From: Micromonospora sp. LH3U1
GTDB lineage: Bacteria; Actinomycetota; Actinomycetes; Mycobacteriales; Micromonosporaceae
NCBI RefSeq assembly: GCF_028475105.1
Contig: NZ_CP116936.1
Coordinates: 5,517,501-5,581,500 of the forward strand
Direction of reading: 5' to 3'
DNA: 64,000 nt
The translations under genes were made by a program, and so were the position numbers. Shown in pieces: positions 16,861 to 25,672 of this stretch. The notes under the pieces were generated by a model that did no database searches, had not been told where the DNA came from, and saw nothing but the letters and a program-made list of their open reading frames with translations. The stretch's first letter is position 1. Each line of letters begins with the position of its first letter.

Positions 16861-17411
16861 GTCGGGCCCTTTCTGGCTCGGTCGCCAGGGCGCGGCGCGC
16901 GGTTGAGCGACGCCGGACCCGGCGGGGTCCACAGTGCGAAAGGCCGGCGGGGCACGGGGACGGCAGGCACGGCCGGTGGGCGGCGTCGCCTGACTGGCGG
17001 CGGTGCTGACGTCCTTGTCCCGGTGGGCGGAGGCACCTCGGCGGGCGCCCGCGGAGGTGTCGGTGGCAGCCACGGCCTGTCGTACGCGTGATCGGCACGG
17101 CAGCTGTGCCGTGACCGCCGCGGCGTGGAGGCCGGACTGGGTGAGGGCGGCACCGGTGCGGACGATGGTGTCCCCGCCGGGCCGGAGGATCGGGATGTGG
17201 CCCGCCACCCGTCTACCTCCACCTGCCTCCAACAGTGCTCTACCAGGGGCTTTACCGTCTTGTCCGGTTCGTGACAGCGCCGCTGGCGGGCTCGACGCGG
17301 TGGACGACTGATCAACTCGGGTTCACTGATATCGCGCTATCCCCAGCACCCGCACACCCCGATATCAGCAATACCGAGTCGATCACCACTGCCCGGGCGC
17401 GACACCTCGAC
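16861..17411. other. Intergenic stretch with a long palindrome
   Basis: 550 bases without a supported gene. It holds an open frame on the minus strand continuous with the small Ig-like gene (16861-17232) of low coding quality, and the extended palindrome described separately at 17310-17384. I see no RNA gene. Confidence 0.5.
17310..17384. repeat. Extended imperfect inverted repeat (25-nt arms)
   Basis: Left arm 17310-17334 and right arm 17360-17384 pair as GATC-n-ACTCGG-n5-CTGATATCG with exactly matching spacing (19 of 25 positions), spacer 25 bases. It lies 28 bases beyond the stop of the aldo/keto reductase, so it could terminate that transcript; the interrupted dyad could equally be a protein site. 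Confidence 0.6.
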
Positions 17412-18431
17412 TCAGCGACGTCGGCGTGCCGCGTCGAGCAGAGCGGGCGGGGTGTCGAACTTCTCGTGTGCGGCAAGGTCGACGCCGGGTGCGACGATCG
17501 CATCGATCGCGTCGAGTACGTCGGCGGTGAGCACGGTGTCCGCGGCGGCGAGCTGGGTGTGCAGGTGGTCCATGGTGCGGGGGCCGATGATCGCGCTGGT
17601 CACGGCGGGGTGCGCGGTGACGAACCCCAGCGCGAGCTGGATCATGGTGAGGCCGGCCTCGTCGGCGACAGTGGCCAGTCGCTCGACAGCATCGAGCCTG
17701 GCCCGGTTGGCCGGGATGGTGGTGTCGAAGCGCTCGGGCAGGATCGCCGAGCGGCTGGTGGTGATCTCCCGGCCCGCGCGGACCGCGCCGGACAGCCAAC
17801 CCGAGGCCAGCGGGCTCCACGCGAGGACGCCGAGGCCGTACTGCTCGGTCACGGGCAGGACGTGGGCCTCGATCCCGCGCTGGAGGATCGAGTAGCTGGG
17901 CTGCTCCGTGACGTAGCGGCTGAGGTGGTGCTCCCGCGCGGCCCACTCGGCCTGCACAAGGCGGTACGCGGGGAAGGTCGACGCGCCGAAGTAGCGGATC
18001 TTCCCCGCTCGCTGCAGATCGGTCAGCGCCGACAGGGTCTCCTCGTCGCTGGTGGTCGGGTCCCAACGGTGGATCTGGTAGAGGTCGACATGGTCGACGC
18101 CGAGGCGGCGAAGGCTGTTGTCCAACTCCGTGACCAGCCAGCGGCGCGAGCTACCCCGATGAGCGCGCTCGTCGCCCATGGGCATGCCCGCCTTCGTGGC
18201 CAGCACGACGTCGTCGCGGCGGCCGGCGATGGCCTTGCCGACCATTTCTTCCGACTCGCCCTGGCTGTACATGTCGGCGGTGTCGATCAGATTGATCCCG
18301 CCCTCCAACGCGGCGTCGACGATCGCCGTCACCTCATCCTGGGTGGTGCGCCCGAGCTTGCCGAAGTTCATCGCGCCGAGTACGAGTGTGCTGACCTGTA
18401 CGCCGGTGCGACCCAAGGTGCGGTATTGCAT
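17412..18431 (-). CDS. Aldo/keto reductase
   Basis: NADPH-dependent carbonyl reductase of 339 residues. The family catalytic tetrad is visible: Asp in NLIDTADMYSQGESE with its Tyr, Lys in DVVLATKAGMP and His in LYQIHRWD; the cofactor-binding end is SAIIGPRTMDHL. ATG 18431 is preceded by a strong GGAGGA. The frame opens 25 codons earlier but that would run across the regulator's operator. It is divergent from a TetR regulator that almost certainly controls it through the dyads at 18499-18538. Substrate unknown; detoxification of reactive carbonyls is plausible. Confidence 0.92.
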   Translation of the reverse strand: MQYRTLGRTGVQVSTLVLGAMNFGKLGRTTQDEVTAIVDAALEGGINLIDTADMYSQGESEEMVGKAIAGRRDDVVLATKAGMPMGDERAHRGSSRRWLVTELDNSLRRLGVDHVDLYQIHRWDPTTSDEETLSALTDLQRAGKIRYFGASTFPAYRLVQAEWAAREHHLSRYVTEQPSYSILQRGIEAHVLPVTEQYGLGVLAWSPLASGWLSGAVRAGREITTSRSAILPERFDTTIPANRARLDAVERLATVADEAGLTMIQLALGFVTAHPAVTSAIIGPRTMDHLHTQLAAADTVLTADVLDAIDAIVAPGVDLAAHEKFDTPPALLDAARRRR

Positions 18432-18498
18432 GACTGTTCCTCCAGGAGACGGACGCGTGGTTTGGCTCTGGCCACCTGCTCTGACATCCTGAGCAAGT

Positions 18499-18538
18499 GG
18501 AACCATGTTCCGCTAACAACCATACGGAACATGGTTCC
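18499..18538. promoter_or_regulatory. Nested palindromes, TetR operator
   Basis: Perfect 14-base arms GGAACCATGTTCCG (18499-18512) and CGGAACATGGTTCC (18525-18538). Each arm is itself a dyad GGAAC-N3-GTTCC, giving two operators 26 bases apart centre to centre. Placed between the divergent reductase and TetR starts, so both promoters would be repressed. Confidence 0.75.
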
Positions 18539-18573
18539 GTTTTGCCAACCTGAGTGATGGAGGTAGCGGCGCA

Positions 18574-19158
18574 GTGGTCGACAGCGACAGCGGACCAGGG
18601 CAGCCGGCCCCGCGGAAGCGGGCTGACGCCCGGCGCAACGAGGCGACACTGCTGGACGCCGCCGCCTCGACTTTCATCACCTCCGGCGTGGACGCGCCCG
18701 TGCGCGACATCGCCGCCAGGGCCGGCGTCGGTGTCGGGACGATCTACCGCCACTTCCCGACGCGCGCCGACCTCATCGTCGCCGTCTACCGACACCAGGT
18801 CGAGGCGTGCGCGGAGGCCGGCCCGGCACTGCTGGCCACCAGCGACACACCGCACGCCGCCCTGGCGCAATGGATCAACCTCTTCGTGGACTTCCTGGTC
18901 ACCAAGCACGGCCTCGCCGAGGCGCTACAGTCCGACAACGCCGCCTTCGAGACGCTGCACGCCTACTTCCTGGACCGCCTCGTCCCCGCGTGCGCCCAAC
19001 TGCTCGACGCCGCTGCCGCGGCGGGTGAGATTCGGGCCGACGTGACTGCCTTCGAGTTGCTGCGCGGCGTCGGCAACCTCTGCATCGGCGCGGCCGAACC
19101 CCGCTACGACGCGCGCCGCCTGGTCGGACTCCTCGTCGCCGGGCTGCGCTTCCGCTAG
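18574..19158 (+). CDS. TetR-family transcriptional repressor
   Basis: Repressor of 194 residues. N-terminal HTH about 18-65: RRNEATLLDAAASTFITSG, then VRDIAARAGVGVGTIYRHFPTRADLI; the C-terminal ligand domain is about 70-190 (SbtR/TetR_C-like). GTG 18574 with GGAGG at 18559-18563. It is divergent from the aldo/keto reductase, and the gap carries paired GGAAC-N3-GTTCC dyads, so autoregulation and control of the reductase are the natural reading. Inducer unknown. Confidence 0.9.
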   Translation: MVDSDSGPGQPAPRKRADARRNEATLLDAAASTFITSGVDAPVRDIAARAGVGVGTIYRHFPTRADLIVAVYRHQVEACAEAGPALLATSDTPHAALAQWINLFVDFLVTKHGLAEALQSDNAAFETLHAYFLDRLVPACAQLLDAAAAAGEIRADVTAFELLRGVGNLCIGAAEPRYDARRLVGLLVAGLRFR

Positions 19159-19240
19159 AGCCAACGCCATTCAGCTAGGGCGGCGAGGGGCGCTCCCAAG
19201 GGCCGGGTCAATCAGACGCGGAGATCTCGGCACGCCACGC

Positions 19241-19309
19241 CGATCTTGTAGTTTCGGTCGCCTAAATGTGCGAAATGTCCCCTACGTCGAGGCAGTAAGT
19301 GCAAGATCG
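19241..19309. repeat. CGATCTTG...CAAGATCG palindromic element, copy 1
   Basis: CGATCTTG at 19241-19248 and CAAGATCG at 19302-19309 bracket a 53-base centre. The same outer sequence, longer and more perfect, recurs at 55641-55713. The right end abuts the point where acetyltransferase similarity begins. It is probably a dispersed intergenic element. Confidence 0.55.
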
Positions 19310-19521
19310 CGGAAGGGCAGACCGTGCTGCGTGGGCTGCTGGAGCAGTGCGACCGCGATGGCACCCTGATCCGGCTGAACGTGTTGCAGGGCAGTCCGGC
19401 GCGGCGGTTGTACGAGCGGCACGGATTCACGCTTGAGACCGAGGATCCGGTCGACGTGTTCATGGTGCGCGAGCCGGCCCCCCAGCCGGAGCGCCCCGAG
19501 ACAGGCGTGACGTCAATGTAA
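19310..19521 (+). pseudogene. GNAT acetyltransferase, C-terminal remnant
   Basis: About 65 residues of the C-terminal half of a GNAT N-acetyltransferase: LLRGLLEQCDRDG, LNVLQGSPARRLYERHGF (the typical motif B region) and a degenerate tail ending DVFMVRE. The N-terminal half and the acetyl-CoA loop RxxGxG are absent; the sequence immediately upstream is the palindromic repeat at 19241-19309. The remnant cannot be an active enzyme. Confidence 0.75.
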
Positions 19522-19530
19522 TGTTGACAC

Positions 19531-20010
19531 GTGACGTCGGAGCTGGCTCAGTTGGCGGACGTTCGCGCCGCCCGCGCCCGGCTGGACGAGCGGGAGCTGG
19601 AGCTCATCGACCGGGCGCGCCACGAAGGCGCGACGTGGGCGCAGATCGCGACGGCGCTGGGCCTCGGCAGCCGGCAGGCCGCGGAGCAGCGCCGGCAGCG
19701 CCTGGTGACGGCGCGATGGTCGCGACGACAGCACCTCGATCTCGACTTCGCACCGAGGATTGCGGCGCTGCGGACCGCCGTCGCCGACCTCGGGCGGTGG
19801 ATCGCCGCGGACCGACGATGGGACAAGCGGTTTCGTCGAGCGGCGCTGGTGCGGAGCACGGTGCAGGCGGCACTGGATGCCGCCCCGGGCTCGCTGTACG
19901 CGTTGGCCCTGCATCTCGCCACCGATCTCGCCGAAGCGGGCGAGCGGCTGCCGGCGCCCGTCCGCGCCACCGCAGCGAAGATCCGCACTGCATTGTCAAT
20001 CGATGATTGA
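19531..20010 (+). CDS. Helix-turn-helix protein, unknown function
   Basis: Protein of 159 residues. The first 65 residues contain an HTH of the sigma-4/Trp-repressor-like kind (ELELIDRARHEGATWAQIAT then LGLGSRQAAEQRRQR). The rest is alpha-helical with no known domain. GTG 19531 lacks a Shine-Dalgarno; the dyad GTCAA-N7-TTGAC at 19512-19528 just precedes it, so the mRNA may be nearly leaderless. Same strand as the MFS exporter 76 bases downstream, which it may regulate. That link is inference. Confidence 0.75.
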   Translation: MTSELAQLADVRAARARLDERELELIDRARHEGATWAQIATALGLGSRQAAEQRRQRLVTARWSRRQHLDLDFAPRIAALRTAVADLGRWIAADRRWDKRFRRAALVRSTVQAALDAAPGSLYALALHLATDLAEAGERLPAPVRATAAKIRTALSIDD

Positions 20011-20056
20011 CAGGCATGCAGCAGCATTGCCTGCACCAGGCGCAAGCTTGAGGATA

Positions 20057-20073
20057 TGAGTCAACCCGACTCA
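20057..20073. promoter_or_regulatory. Small dyad upstream of MFS gene
   Basis: TGAGTC-N5-GACTCA, perfect 6-base arms, ending 13 bases before the MFS start codon. This is close enough to block initiation; a candidate operator for the neighbouring HTH protein, without further support. Confidence 0.35.
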
Positions 20074-20086
20074 ATCTGGAGAGCTC

Positions 20087-21283
20087 ATGCGTCGCAACGC
20101 CGGACTGTTCGTGGCGATCTCACTGCTGTCCGGCTTCGGCGGCAGCGCCATGTCCCTGGTGGCTGGCATCTGGATCCTGGACCTCACCGGTTCCACCGGC
20201 CTCGCGGCACTCGCCGGGCTCTGCGTGTACACGCCGGTCCTCGCCGGTCCGTGGCTGGGCGGCCTGCTCGACCGGGCGCCCCGCCGCCCCCTGGTCATCG
20301 CCGTCAACCTCATGTTGGCCGCCACCCTGCTGGCACTCTTCGCGGTACGGGGTCCGGGGCAGACCTGGCTCATCTTCGCCGTCTCCGGTGCCTACGGCGT
20401 CAGCTACGTGCTGATCGACGCCGGCGAGACGGCGCTGCTGCCGTCCGCGTTGTCGCCGACGGAACTCGGCGACGTCAACGGGTGGCGCTCAAGCGCGCAG
20501 GAGGGCATGAAGCTCGTCGCTCCCCTGGCCGGGGCGGGCCTCTACGCATGGCGTGGCGGCCACGCGGTCGTCGTCCTCAGCGCGGCCATGCCGGTCCTGG
20601 TCGCCATTCTGTACGCGGCGGTGCGTCTGAACCGGACGCCACCCGACCAGCCGACACAGCGGCGCGGCGGCCTGCGTACCGCAATGTCTGTCGTGTTTGA
20701 ACAGCGAGTGACGGGTGTGCCGATCGTGCTCGCGGCCGTGTCGATTGCCATGTCCGGTTTCACGACTGCGGCGATCTACGCGATCGTCGTCACGGACCTG
20801 CGCCTACCGACGACGTTTCTGGGTGTGCTGGCCAGCGCGCAGGGGGCCGGTTCCATCGTCGGTGGCCTGATCGTGGGCCGGCTCATCGCCCGACAGGGTC
20901 CCGTTGCTGTCGGCGTCGCCGGGACGGTGCTGTTCGCGGTCGGCTGCCTGGCACGTTGCCTGCCGTGGGTGCCGGCCACGGTGGTCGGCGCGGTGGTCGC
21001 CGGCGTCGGCCTGCCCTGGACCCTGGTCGCGGCGGTAACCGCTGTGCAGACGCACACACCGGCGGCGCTGCTGGGCCGGGTCTCCGCGACGGCCAACACC
21101 GCGATGTTCGGACCTCTCGTGCTGGCGATCCCCGTCGGCTCCGCGGCTGTCCACCTCGGCGCCCGCCCACCGCTCATCGCCGCGGCCGTGATCTGCCTGA
21201 CGGCCGTGGCCGCTGTGTCCCGTCGCCCGCTGACACTCAGGAACGCCCACCGGACGGCAGGACGGGGTCCAGCGACCCGCTGA
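20087..21283 (+). CDS. MFS transporter
   Basis: Major facilitator protein of 398 residues with 12 predicted membrane segments. The loop after helix 2 reads GPWLGGLLDRAPRRPLVI, a variant of the MFS GxLaDrxGrk motif, and repeats are visible in the second half (GGLIVGRLIARQGPVAVGV). ATG 20087 with GGAGA 5 bases upstream. It resembles the enterobactin/drug exporter branch of actinomycetes. Convergent with the HD-domain gene, with 11 bases between stops. Confidence 0.9.
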   Translation: MRRNAGLFVAISLLSGFGGSAMSLVAGIWILDLTGSTGLAALAGLCVYTPVLAGPWLGGLLDRAPRRPLVIAVNLMLAATLLALFAVRGPGQTWLIFAVSGAYGVSYVLIDAGETALLPSALSPTELGDVNGWRSSAQEGMKLVAPLAGAGLYAWRGGHAVVVLSAAMPVLVAILYAAVRLNRTPPDQPTQRRGGLRTAMSVVFEQRVTGVPIVLAAVSIAMSGFTTAAIYAIVVTDLRLPTTFLGVLASAQGAGSIVGGLIVGRLIARQGPVAVGVAGTVLFAVGCLARCLPWVPATVVGAVVAGVGLPWTLVAAVTAVQTHTPAALLGRVSATANTAMFGPLVLAIPVGSAAVHLGARPPLIAAAVICLTAVAAVSRRPLTLRNAHRTAGRGPATR

Positions 21284-21294
21284 AGAGTTAACCG

Positions 21295-21888
21295 TCACTT
21301 GTCGCGTACCGGATGGGTTGCCTGGAACGCGAGCCTGCGGTCCGCGTCGGCGGCGATCCGGTCGAGGATGTCGTCCAGGTCCAGAAACACCGACCACCGC
21401 TCGCGGCCGGTGGCGTCGGCAAGGCAGTCCACGAGCAGCCCTTCCAGGTCGGTGACCCGCTTCCCCTTCCACACCTTGTCGGCCACGCTGACCAGCAGGT
21501 CGTCGACGCCGATGCCGTCCTGCTGCCAGGACGCGTGATTCCGCGCGAACCGGGCCAGCGATTCGACGACACCGTGCCGTAGCAGCAGGTCGTAGCCGGC
21601 GGGCTCGTGTGCGGAGCCGGGACCGGACAGCTCCTCCGGATGCCGGACCTTGCCGATGTCGTGGGTGGCGGCGCCGAAGAGCACCGCCTCGCGATTGAAC
21701 GGGAGCTGCGGGAACCGATCCGCCATCGCCTCGGTGAGCTGCGCGGCGACGTCGTGCACGGCCCGCAGGTGCGCGGCCAGGCGCGGCGGCGCCTGCAGAG
21801 TCTCCAGCAGGGCCACGACCTGGTCAGGGAGGGGCCGTAGCGGCGGGTCTCCCGACGCGGTGAGGGCGCGGCGCAGGGGGTCGGACAT
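21295..21888 (-). CDS. HD-domain metal-dependent hydrolase
   Basis: Protein of 197 residues with an HD phosphohydrolase core: the first His in HLRAVHDVA, the paired HD in FGAATHDIGK, a later His in ARNHASWQ and an Asp in VSVADKVWKG. Many small HD proteins hydrolyse nucleotides or phosphate esters. ATG 21888 is chosen because similarity starts at once (MSDPLRRAL); the frame is open far upstream (to 22674) but antisense to a real gene. Substrate unknown. Confidence 0.85.
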   Translation of the reverse strand: MSDPLRRALTASGDPPLRPLPDQVVALLETLQAPPRLAAHLRAVHDVAAQLTEAMADRFPQLPFNREAVLFGAATHDIGKVRHPEELSGPGSAHEPAGYDLLLRHGVVESLARFARNHASWQQDGIGVDDLLVSVADKVWKGKRVTDLEGLLVDCLADATGRERWSVFLDLDDILDRIAADADRRLAFQATHPVRDK

Positions 21889-22038
21889 CACCGCAGCAAG
21901 GGTACGACCACTCCGCCCTCGACAACTACTGGTCATCGAGTAATCAGCCGACGGTCGGTACGGGCAGGCAGCGCTGCGCTGTAGCGTGCGCCTCATGACG
22001 TTGACGCCGCTGTGCGTCCCTGCGCAGGGCTCTCTGTG

Positions 22039-22602
22039 ATGCGCCGTCGCCGGCTCCTGGTCGCCGCGACTCTGGCTGTCGCACTGTGCGCCGGGTACCT
22101 GTCGACCACCACCCGCCATCGCCTCGACCACGGCAACTCGTGGTGGCACGGGGCCGACGCGAAGTCCCGTACCGAGGGGCCGACGACGGAGGTGCGATTC
22201 GCCTTCGATCCCGGCCGGCAGATCACGTTCGGCGCGACCATCCACAATCCCGGTCCGTGGCCGGTCACGCTCACCGGCATCGCGGTCGATGACGGTCCAG
22301 TGGACCAGCACATATTCACGATCGCACGCCTGGCGGTCAATCATGCCGACGAGGCCACCGCCGCCCTGTTCGACCCGGGTAGCGCGACACCGTTCCGGTC
22401 GACCACAGTGCCGGCGGGCACGGAGCTGCCGGTCTTCGTCACGATCACGATCCCGGACGTGGAGATGGCCCCCGATGGTGGGCTGTTCTTCGATGACCTC
22501 GCGGTCGACTACGCGGTGCTCGGACTGCCTCGTCACCAACGGGTACCGATGGGCTTCCGGCTGCTGGTCCACTCCGCGAGTGGCTATGTTCCCGTGAACT
22601 GA
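22039..22602 (+). CDS. Membrane-anchored protein, unknown function
   Basis: Protein of 187 residues. MRRRRLLVAATLAVALCAGY is a signal or anchor helix; the rest is a beta-rich extracytoplasmic domain (FGATIHNPGPWPVTLTGIAV, PVFVTITIPDVEM). ATG 22039 is preferred over 22012 because the basic n-region begins there. Followed after 63 bases by another anchored protein on the same strand; the two may form an operon. No family recognised. Confidence 0.75.
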   Translation: MRRRRLLVAATLAVALCAGYLSTTTRHRLDHGNSWWHGADAKSRTEGPTTEVRFAFDPGRQITFGATIHNPGPWPVTLTGIAVDDGPVDQHIFTIARLAVNHADEATAALFDPGSATPFRSTTVPAGTELPVFVTITIPDVEMAPDGGLFFDDLAVDYAVLGLPRHQRVPMGFRLLVHSASGYVPVN

Positions 22603-22665
22603 ACCAGAATCGCCAGCTGGTTCGCTCGCGCTACGCTCCCCCGCACCACGAAAAGGGGTCCTTCG

Positions 22666-23427
22666 GTGAGACATCGACTACGGCAGGTCGCGATGGTGCT
22701 GCTCGGCGCAGTGCTGGTCGGCACGGTCGGCCTGAGCCTCGGCTCCTGGTACGGCGGCCGCGGCACAGCGCCGTTCGACACCGACCGAGCGCAGAGCATG
22801 GCGGCAGAGCTGTTCCCCGGCACCGAACCAACCGAGTCGAACATCGGCCGTAGCTACCTGTACGGCTTCCTGGCCCCCGACGACTTCGGCTCAGCGTTCG
22901 CGGTGTTCTACTACCGCGACACCGCCGACTGCGCGCACGTCGAATCGGTACGACGCAACGCCACGTCGCTGGGGTGGCAGGGCGGTCACCGGGTATCGGG
23001 CACGCCATGCGATGGCTGGCGGGCCGAGCGGGACGGGCTGACGGCCACGCTCACCCAGGGCGACCGCAGGGCGATACTGAGCTTCGCGCCAACTGCGCCC
23101 GACGGATACGTCGCCATCACGGTCGCTGCCACCGTCCTTGGTGCGGCGGTTGGTGCGGCGCTGTTCTGGCTGGTGGGACGGCAACGTCCACCCGTACCCA
23201 GGTTGGTTGGCACGCTGGTGACGATCGTTCTCCTTCCGGGCGTCGCCCTCACCTGGCGTGGCCTGATCCTGGATGGGTTGGCTGAGCCGGTGTGGCCGGT
23301 CTGGCGGGCCCTCGCTCCCCTGCTGGTGCCGCTGTCGCTCGTGCTGCTGCTGGTGGTGGGGCTGCTCATCCACGTGGGTCGACGGGACCCGAGCCGGGTT
23401 TCCCCACCGAGCACGAGTCGACTCTGA
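22666..23427 (+). CDS. Membrane protein, unknown function
   Basis: Protein of 253 residues starting GTG 22666. An N-terminal anchor (about 8-27) precedes an extracytoplasmic domain with a Cys pair (TADCAHVESV and GTPCDGWR), then three membrane helices (about 145-167, 177-197, 212-235). It ends 33 bases before the ECF sigma factor start. No known domain; placement next to a sigma factor is suggestive of an envelope sensor but unproven. Confidence 0.75.
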   Translation: MRHRLRQVAMVLLGAVLVGTVGLSLGSWYGGRGTAPFDTDRAQSMAAELFPGTEPTESNIGRSYLYGFLAPDDFGSAFAVFYYRDTADCAHVESVRRNATSLGWQGGHRVSGTPCDGWRAERDGLTATLTQGDRRAILSFAPTAPDGYVAITVAATVLGAAVGAALFWLVGRQRPPVPRLVGTLVTIVLLPGVALTWRGLILDGLAEPVWPVWRALAPLLVPLSLVLLLVVGLLIHVGRRDPSRVSPPSTSRL

Positions 23428-23460
23428 ACCGTTCGCCGTTCGCGTGGATACTGTCGAACC

Positions 23461-24405
23461 ATGCCGCTCAGTCCGGACGACGTCGAGCTGTTCGAGCACT
23501 CCAGGGCTCGCCTGGAGGCGATCGCCTATCGCCTGCTGGGCTCGGCGAGCGACGCTGAGGACGCCGTCCAGGACGCGTTCCTGCGCTGGCAGGCCGCCGA
23601 CCGGGAGCGCGTCGAGACGCCCGAGGCGTGGCTGACGAAGGTGCTCACCAACCTGTGCCTCAACCAGTTGACCTCCGCACGGGCCCGGCGGGAGACCTAT
23701 GTGGGCACGTGGCTGCCCGAGCCGATCCTCGCCGGAGACCGGATGCTCGGCCCGGTCGACACCGTCGAGCAGCGCGAATCGGTCTCGATAGCGGTACTCA
23801 CCCTCATGGAGCGGCTGTCGGCCAAGGAGCGGGTGGTGTACGTGCTGCGGGAAGCCTTCGGCTACTCGCACGGTGAGATCGCGGAGATCCTCGGCGTCAC
23901 CGAGTCGAGCTGCCAGCAGACCTACCGGCGCGCCAAACAGCATGTCGCCGGCGACCGTGCCCGCGCGGAGGTCGACGAGGCCGCCGCGCGGAGGATCGTC
24001 GCGGAGTTCCTGGCCGCCGCCACCAGCGGGGAGATCAACCGACTGGTCGAGTTGTTGAGCGACGACGTGACGAGCACCGGCGACGGCGGCGGCAAGATCC
24101 CGGCCCGGACCACGCCGGTCGTCGGCGCGCTGGCGGTGGCGAGGTTCCTGCGCGGCCTGTTCAAGCCGACCGACGTCAAGCGGAACGTCGCGGGCGGCAG
24201 CCCCGCCTTCTACGCCGAAGTCGTCAACGGCGGCCCTGCCGTGGTTGTCGTGATCGGCGGCCAGGTCTTCGGCGTCATGTCCCTGGAGGTGACGGCGGAG
24301 GGTGTCACGGCCGTCCAGAGCCAGGTCAACCCCGACAAGCTCGTACGGGCCACGCGCCAGTGGGCCGCCTCCGACCATGGGGAACCCCTGCTCCATGCCT
24401 GGTGA
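23461..24405 (+). CDS. sigJ: ECF sigma factor, ECF41/SigJ type
   Basis: Extracytoplasmic-function sigma factor of 314 residues with a fused SnoaL-like C-terminal domain. Region 2 reads IAYRLLGSASDAEDAVQDAF; the linker has the ECF41 hallmark WLPEP; region 4 is SAKERVVYVLREAFGYSHGE with the HTH following. The C-terminal extension (about 185-314) carries the two other ECF41 hallmarks, DGGGK and NPDKL, which in studied members control activity in place of an anti-sigma factor. The FAD oxidoreductase 82 bases downstream is the typical ECF41 partner and probable target. Symbol follows the common SigJ naming. Confidence 0.93.
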   Translation: MPLSPDDVELFEHSRARLEAIAYRLLGSASDAEDAVQDAFLRWQAADRERVETPEAWLTKVLTNLCLNQLTSARARRETYVGTWLPEPILAGDRMLGPVDTVEQRESVSIAVLTLMERLSAKERVVYVLREAFGYSHGEIAEILGVTESSCQQTYRRAKQHVAGDRARAEVDEAAARRIVAEFLAAATSGEINRLVELLSDDVTSTGDGGGKIPARTTPVVGALAVARFLRGLFKPTDVKRNVAGGSPAFYAEVVNGGPAVVVVIGGQVFGVMSLEVTAEGVTAVQSQVNPDKLVRATRQWAASDHGEPLLHAW

Positions 24406-24487
24406 CCCAGGTCATAGCCCACTTCTGTCAGGAATCGCGTCGCTGTCCGGTTCAGGAAGCGACCACCACCGAGACAGGAGTGCCACC

Positions 24488-25672
24488 ATGAAGCACCGCA
24501 TCGTCGTCCTCGGGGCCGGATACGCCGGGACCATCGCCGCCGGGCGCCTCGCCAGGCGACTCCACCCGGGAGACACCGAGATCACCATCGTCAACGCCGA
24601 CGCTGATTTCGTCGAGCGGGTCCGCATGCACCAGCTCGCGACCGGACAGGACCTCCAGCGCCGAACGCTGAGCGACGTCTACGCGGGCACGGGAGTGCAG
24701 CTACGACTGGCACGGGTCACCGCCGTCGACACCGACCGCAGGGCCGTCGCGCTCGTCGACGAGCAGGGCACCGACGAGATCGCGTACGACACGCTCGTCT
24801 ACGCCCTCGGCAGCACGTCCGCGGACCACGGCGTCCCCGGCGCCGTCGAGCACGCGTACGACATGGCAGGCAGGCCCTCGGCGCTTCGGTTGCGCGACCG
24901 CCTCGACCAGCTCGCGGCCGGCGGGACCGTGCTCGTCGGCGGCGGCGGCCTCACCGGCCTCGAAGCGGTCACCGAGATCGCCGAGGCCCGGCCGGACCTC
25001 GACGTCGCGATCGCCACCCGCGGCGGCCTCGGCGACTGGCTCAACGAGAAGGCGCAGCAGCACCTGCGCGGCGTCTGCGACCGGCTCGGCATCACCGTCC
25101 ACGAGCACGCCGACATCGTGCGGGTCGAGGCGACCGGTGCGGTCACCGCCGACGACCGGGAGATCCCGGCCCAGGTGACGGTCTGGACGACCGGCTTCGC
25201 CGTCCACCCGATCGCCGCCGCCACGACCCTGGCGGTCGCGGAGACCGGGCAGATCATCGTCGACGCCACGATGCGCTCGGTCTCACACCCCGAGGTGTAC
25301 GCGGTGGGCGACGCCGCACTCGCCGAGGGGCCGGGCGGCAAGCCACTGCGGATGTCCTGCGCCTCGGGGGTCCCGATGGCCTGGCAGGCCGCCGACGCCA
25401 TCGCCGGGCGCCTGACCGGTCGGAAGATCCCCAAGGCCTCGCTGCGCTACTACAACCAGTGCATCAGCCTCGGCCGCCGCGACGGCATCATCCAGTACGT
25501 GACCGCCGACGACCGGGCCAAGCCGTCCCTGCTCACCGGGAAGCTGGCGGCCCGCTACAAGGAGGTCGTCTGCAGGGGCGCGGCCTGGGGGATCTCCCAC
25601 CCGACGCTGTACCCGGTCCGCCGCCACCGCATCGGCGCGAACCGAACGAAGAGCCTCGCGGCCGCTTCCTGA
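24488..25672 (+). CDS. NAD(P)/FAD-dependent oxidoreductase (ECF41 partner)
   Basis: Flavoprotein disulfide-reductase-like enzyme of 394 residues, related to NDH-2/AIF-type oxidoreductases. FAD-binding start RIVVLGAGYAGTIAAGRLAR, NAD-binding TVLVGGGGLTGLEAVTEIAE, and the second FAD motif VYAVGDAALAEGPGGKPL. ATG 24488 with AGGAG upstream; the frame extends back to 24302 but overlaps the sigma gene. ECF41 sigma factors typically sit beside and transcribe one oxidoreductase, epimerase or decarboxylase gene, and this is that gene here. The physiological acceptor is unknown. Confidence 0.9.
   Translation: MKHRIVVLGAGYAGTIAAGRLARRLHPGDTEITIVNADADFVERVRMHQLATGQDLQRRTLSDVYAGTGVQLRLARVTAVDTDRRAVALVDEQGTDEIAYDTLVYALGSTSADHGVPGAVEHAYDMAGRPSALRLRDRLDQLAAGGTVLVGGGGLTGLEAVTEIAEARPDLDVAIATRGGLGDWLNEKAQQHLRGVCDRLGITVHEHADIVRVEATGAVTADDREIPAQVTVWTTGFAVHPIAAATTLAVAETGQIIVDATMRSVSHPEVYAVGDAALAEGPGGKPLRMSCASGVPMAWQAADAIAGRLTGRKIPKASLRYYNQCISLGRRDGIIQYVTADDRAKPSLLTGKLAARYKEVVCRGAAWGISHPTLYPVRRHRIGANRTKSLAAAS

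Noticed and set aside
24406..24487. TGTCA at 24426-24430 as an ECF41 -35 element
   Set aside because: The only CGTC lies about 8 bases on, far too close for the usual spacing of about 16.
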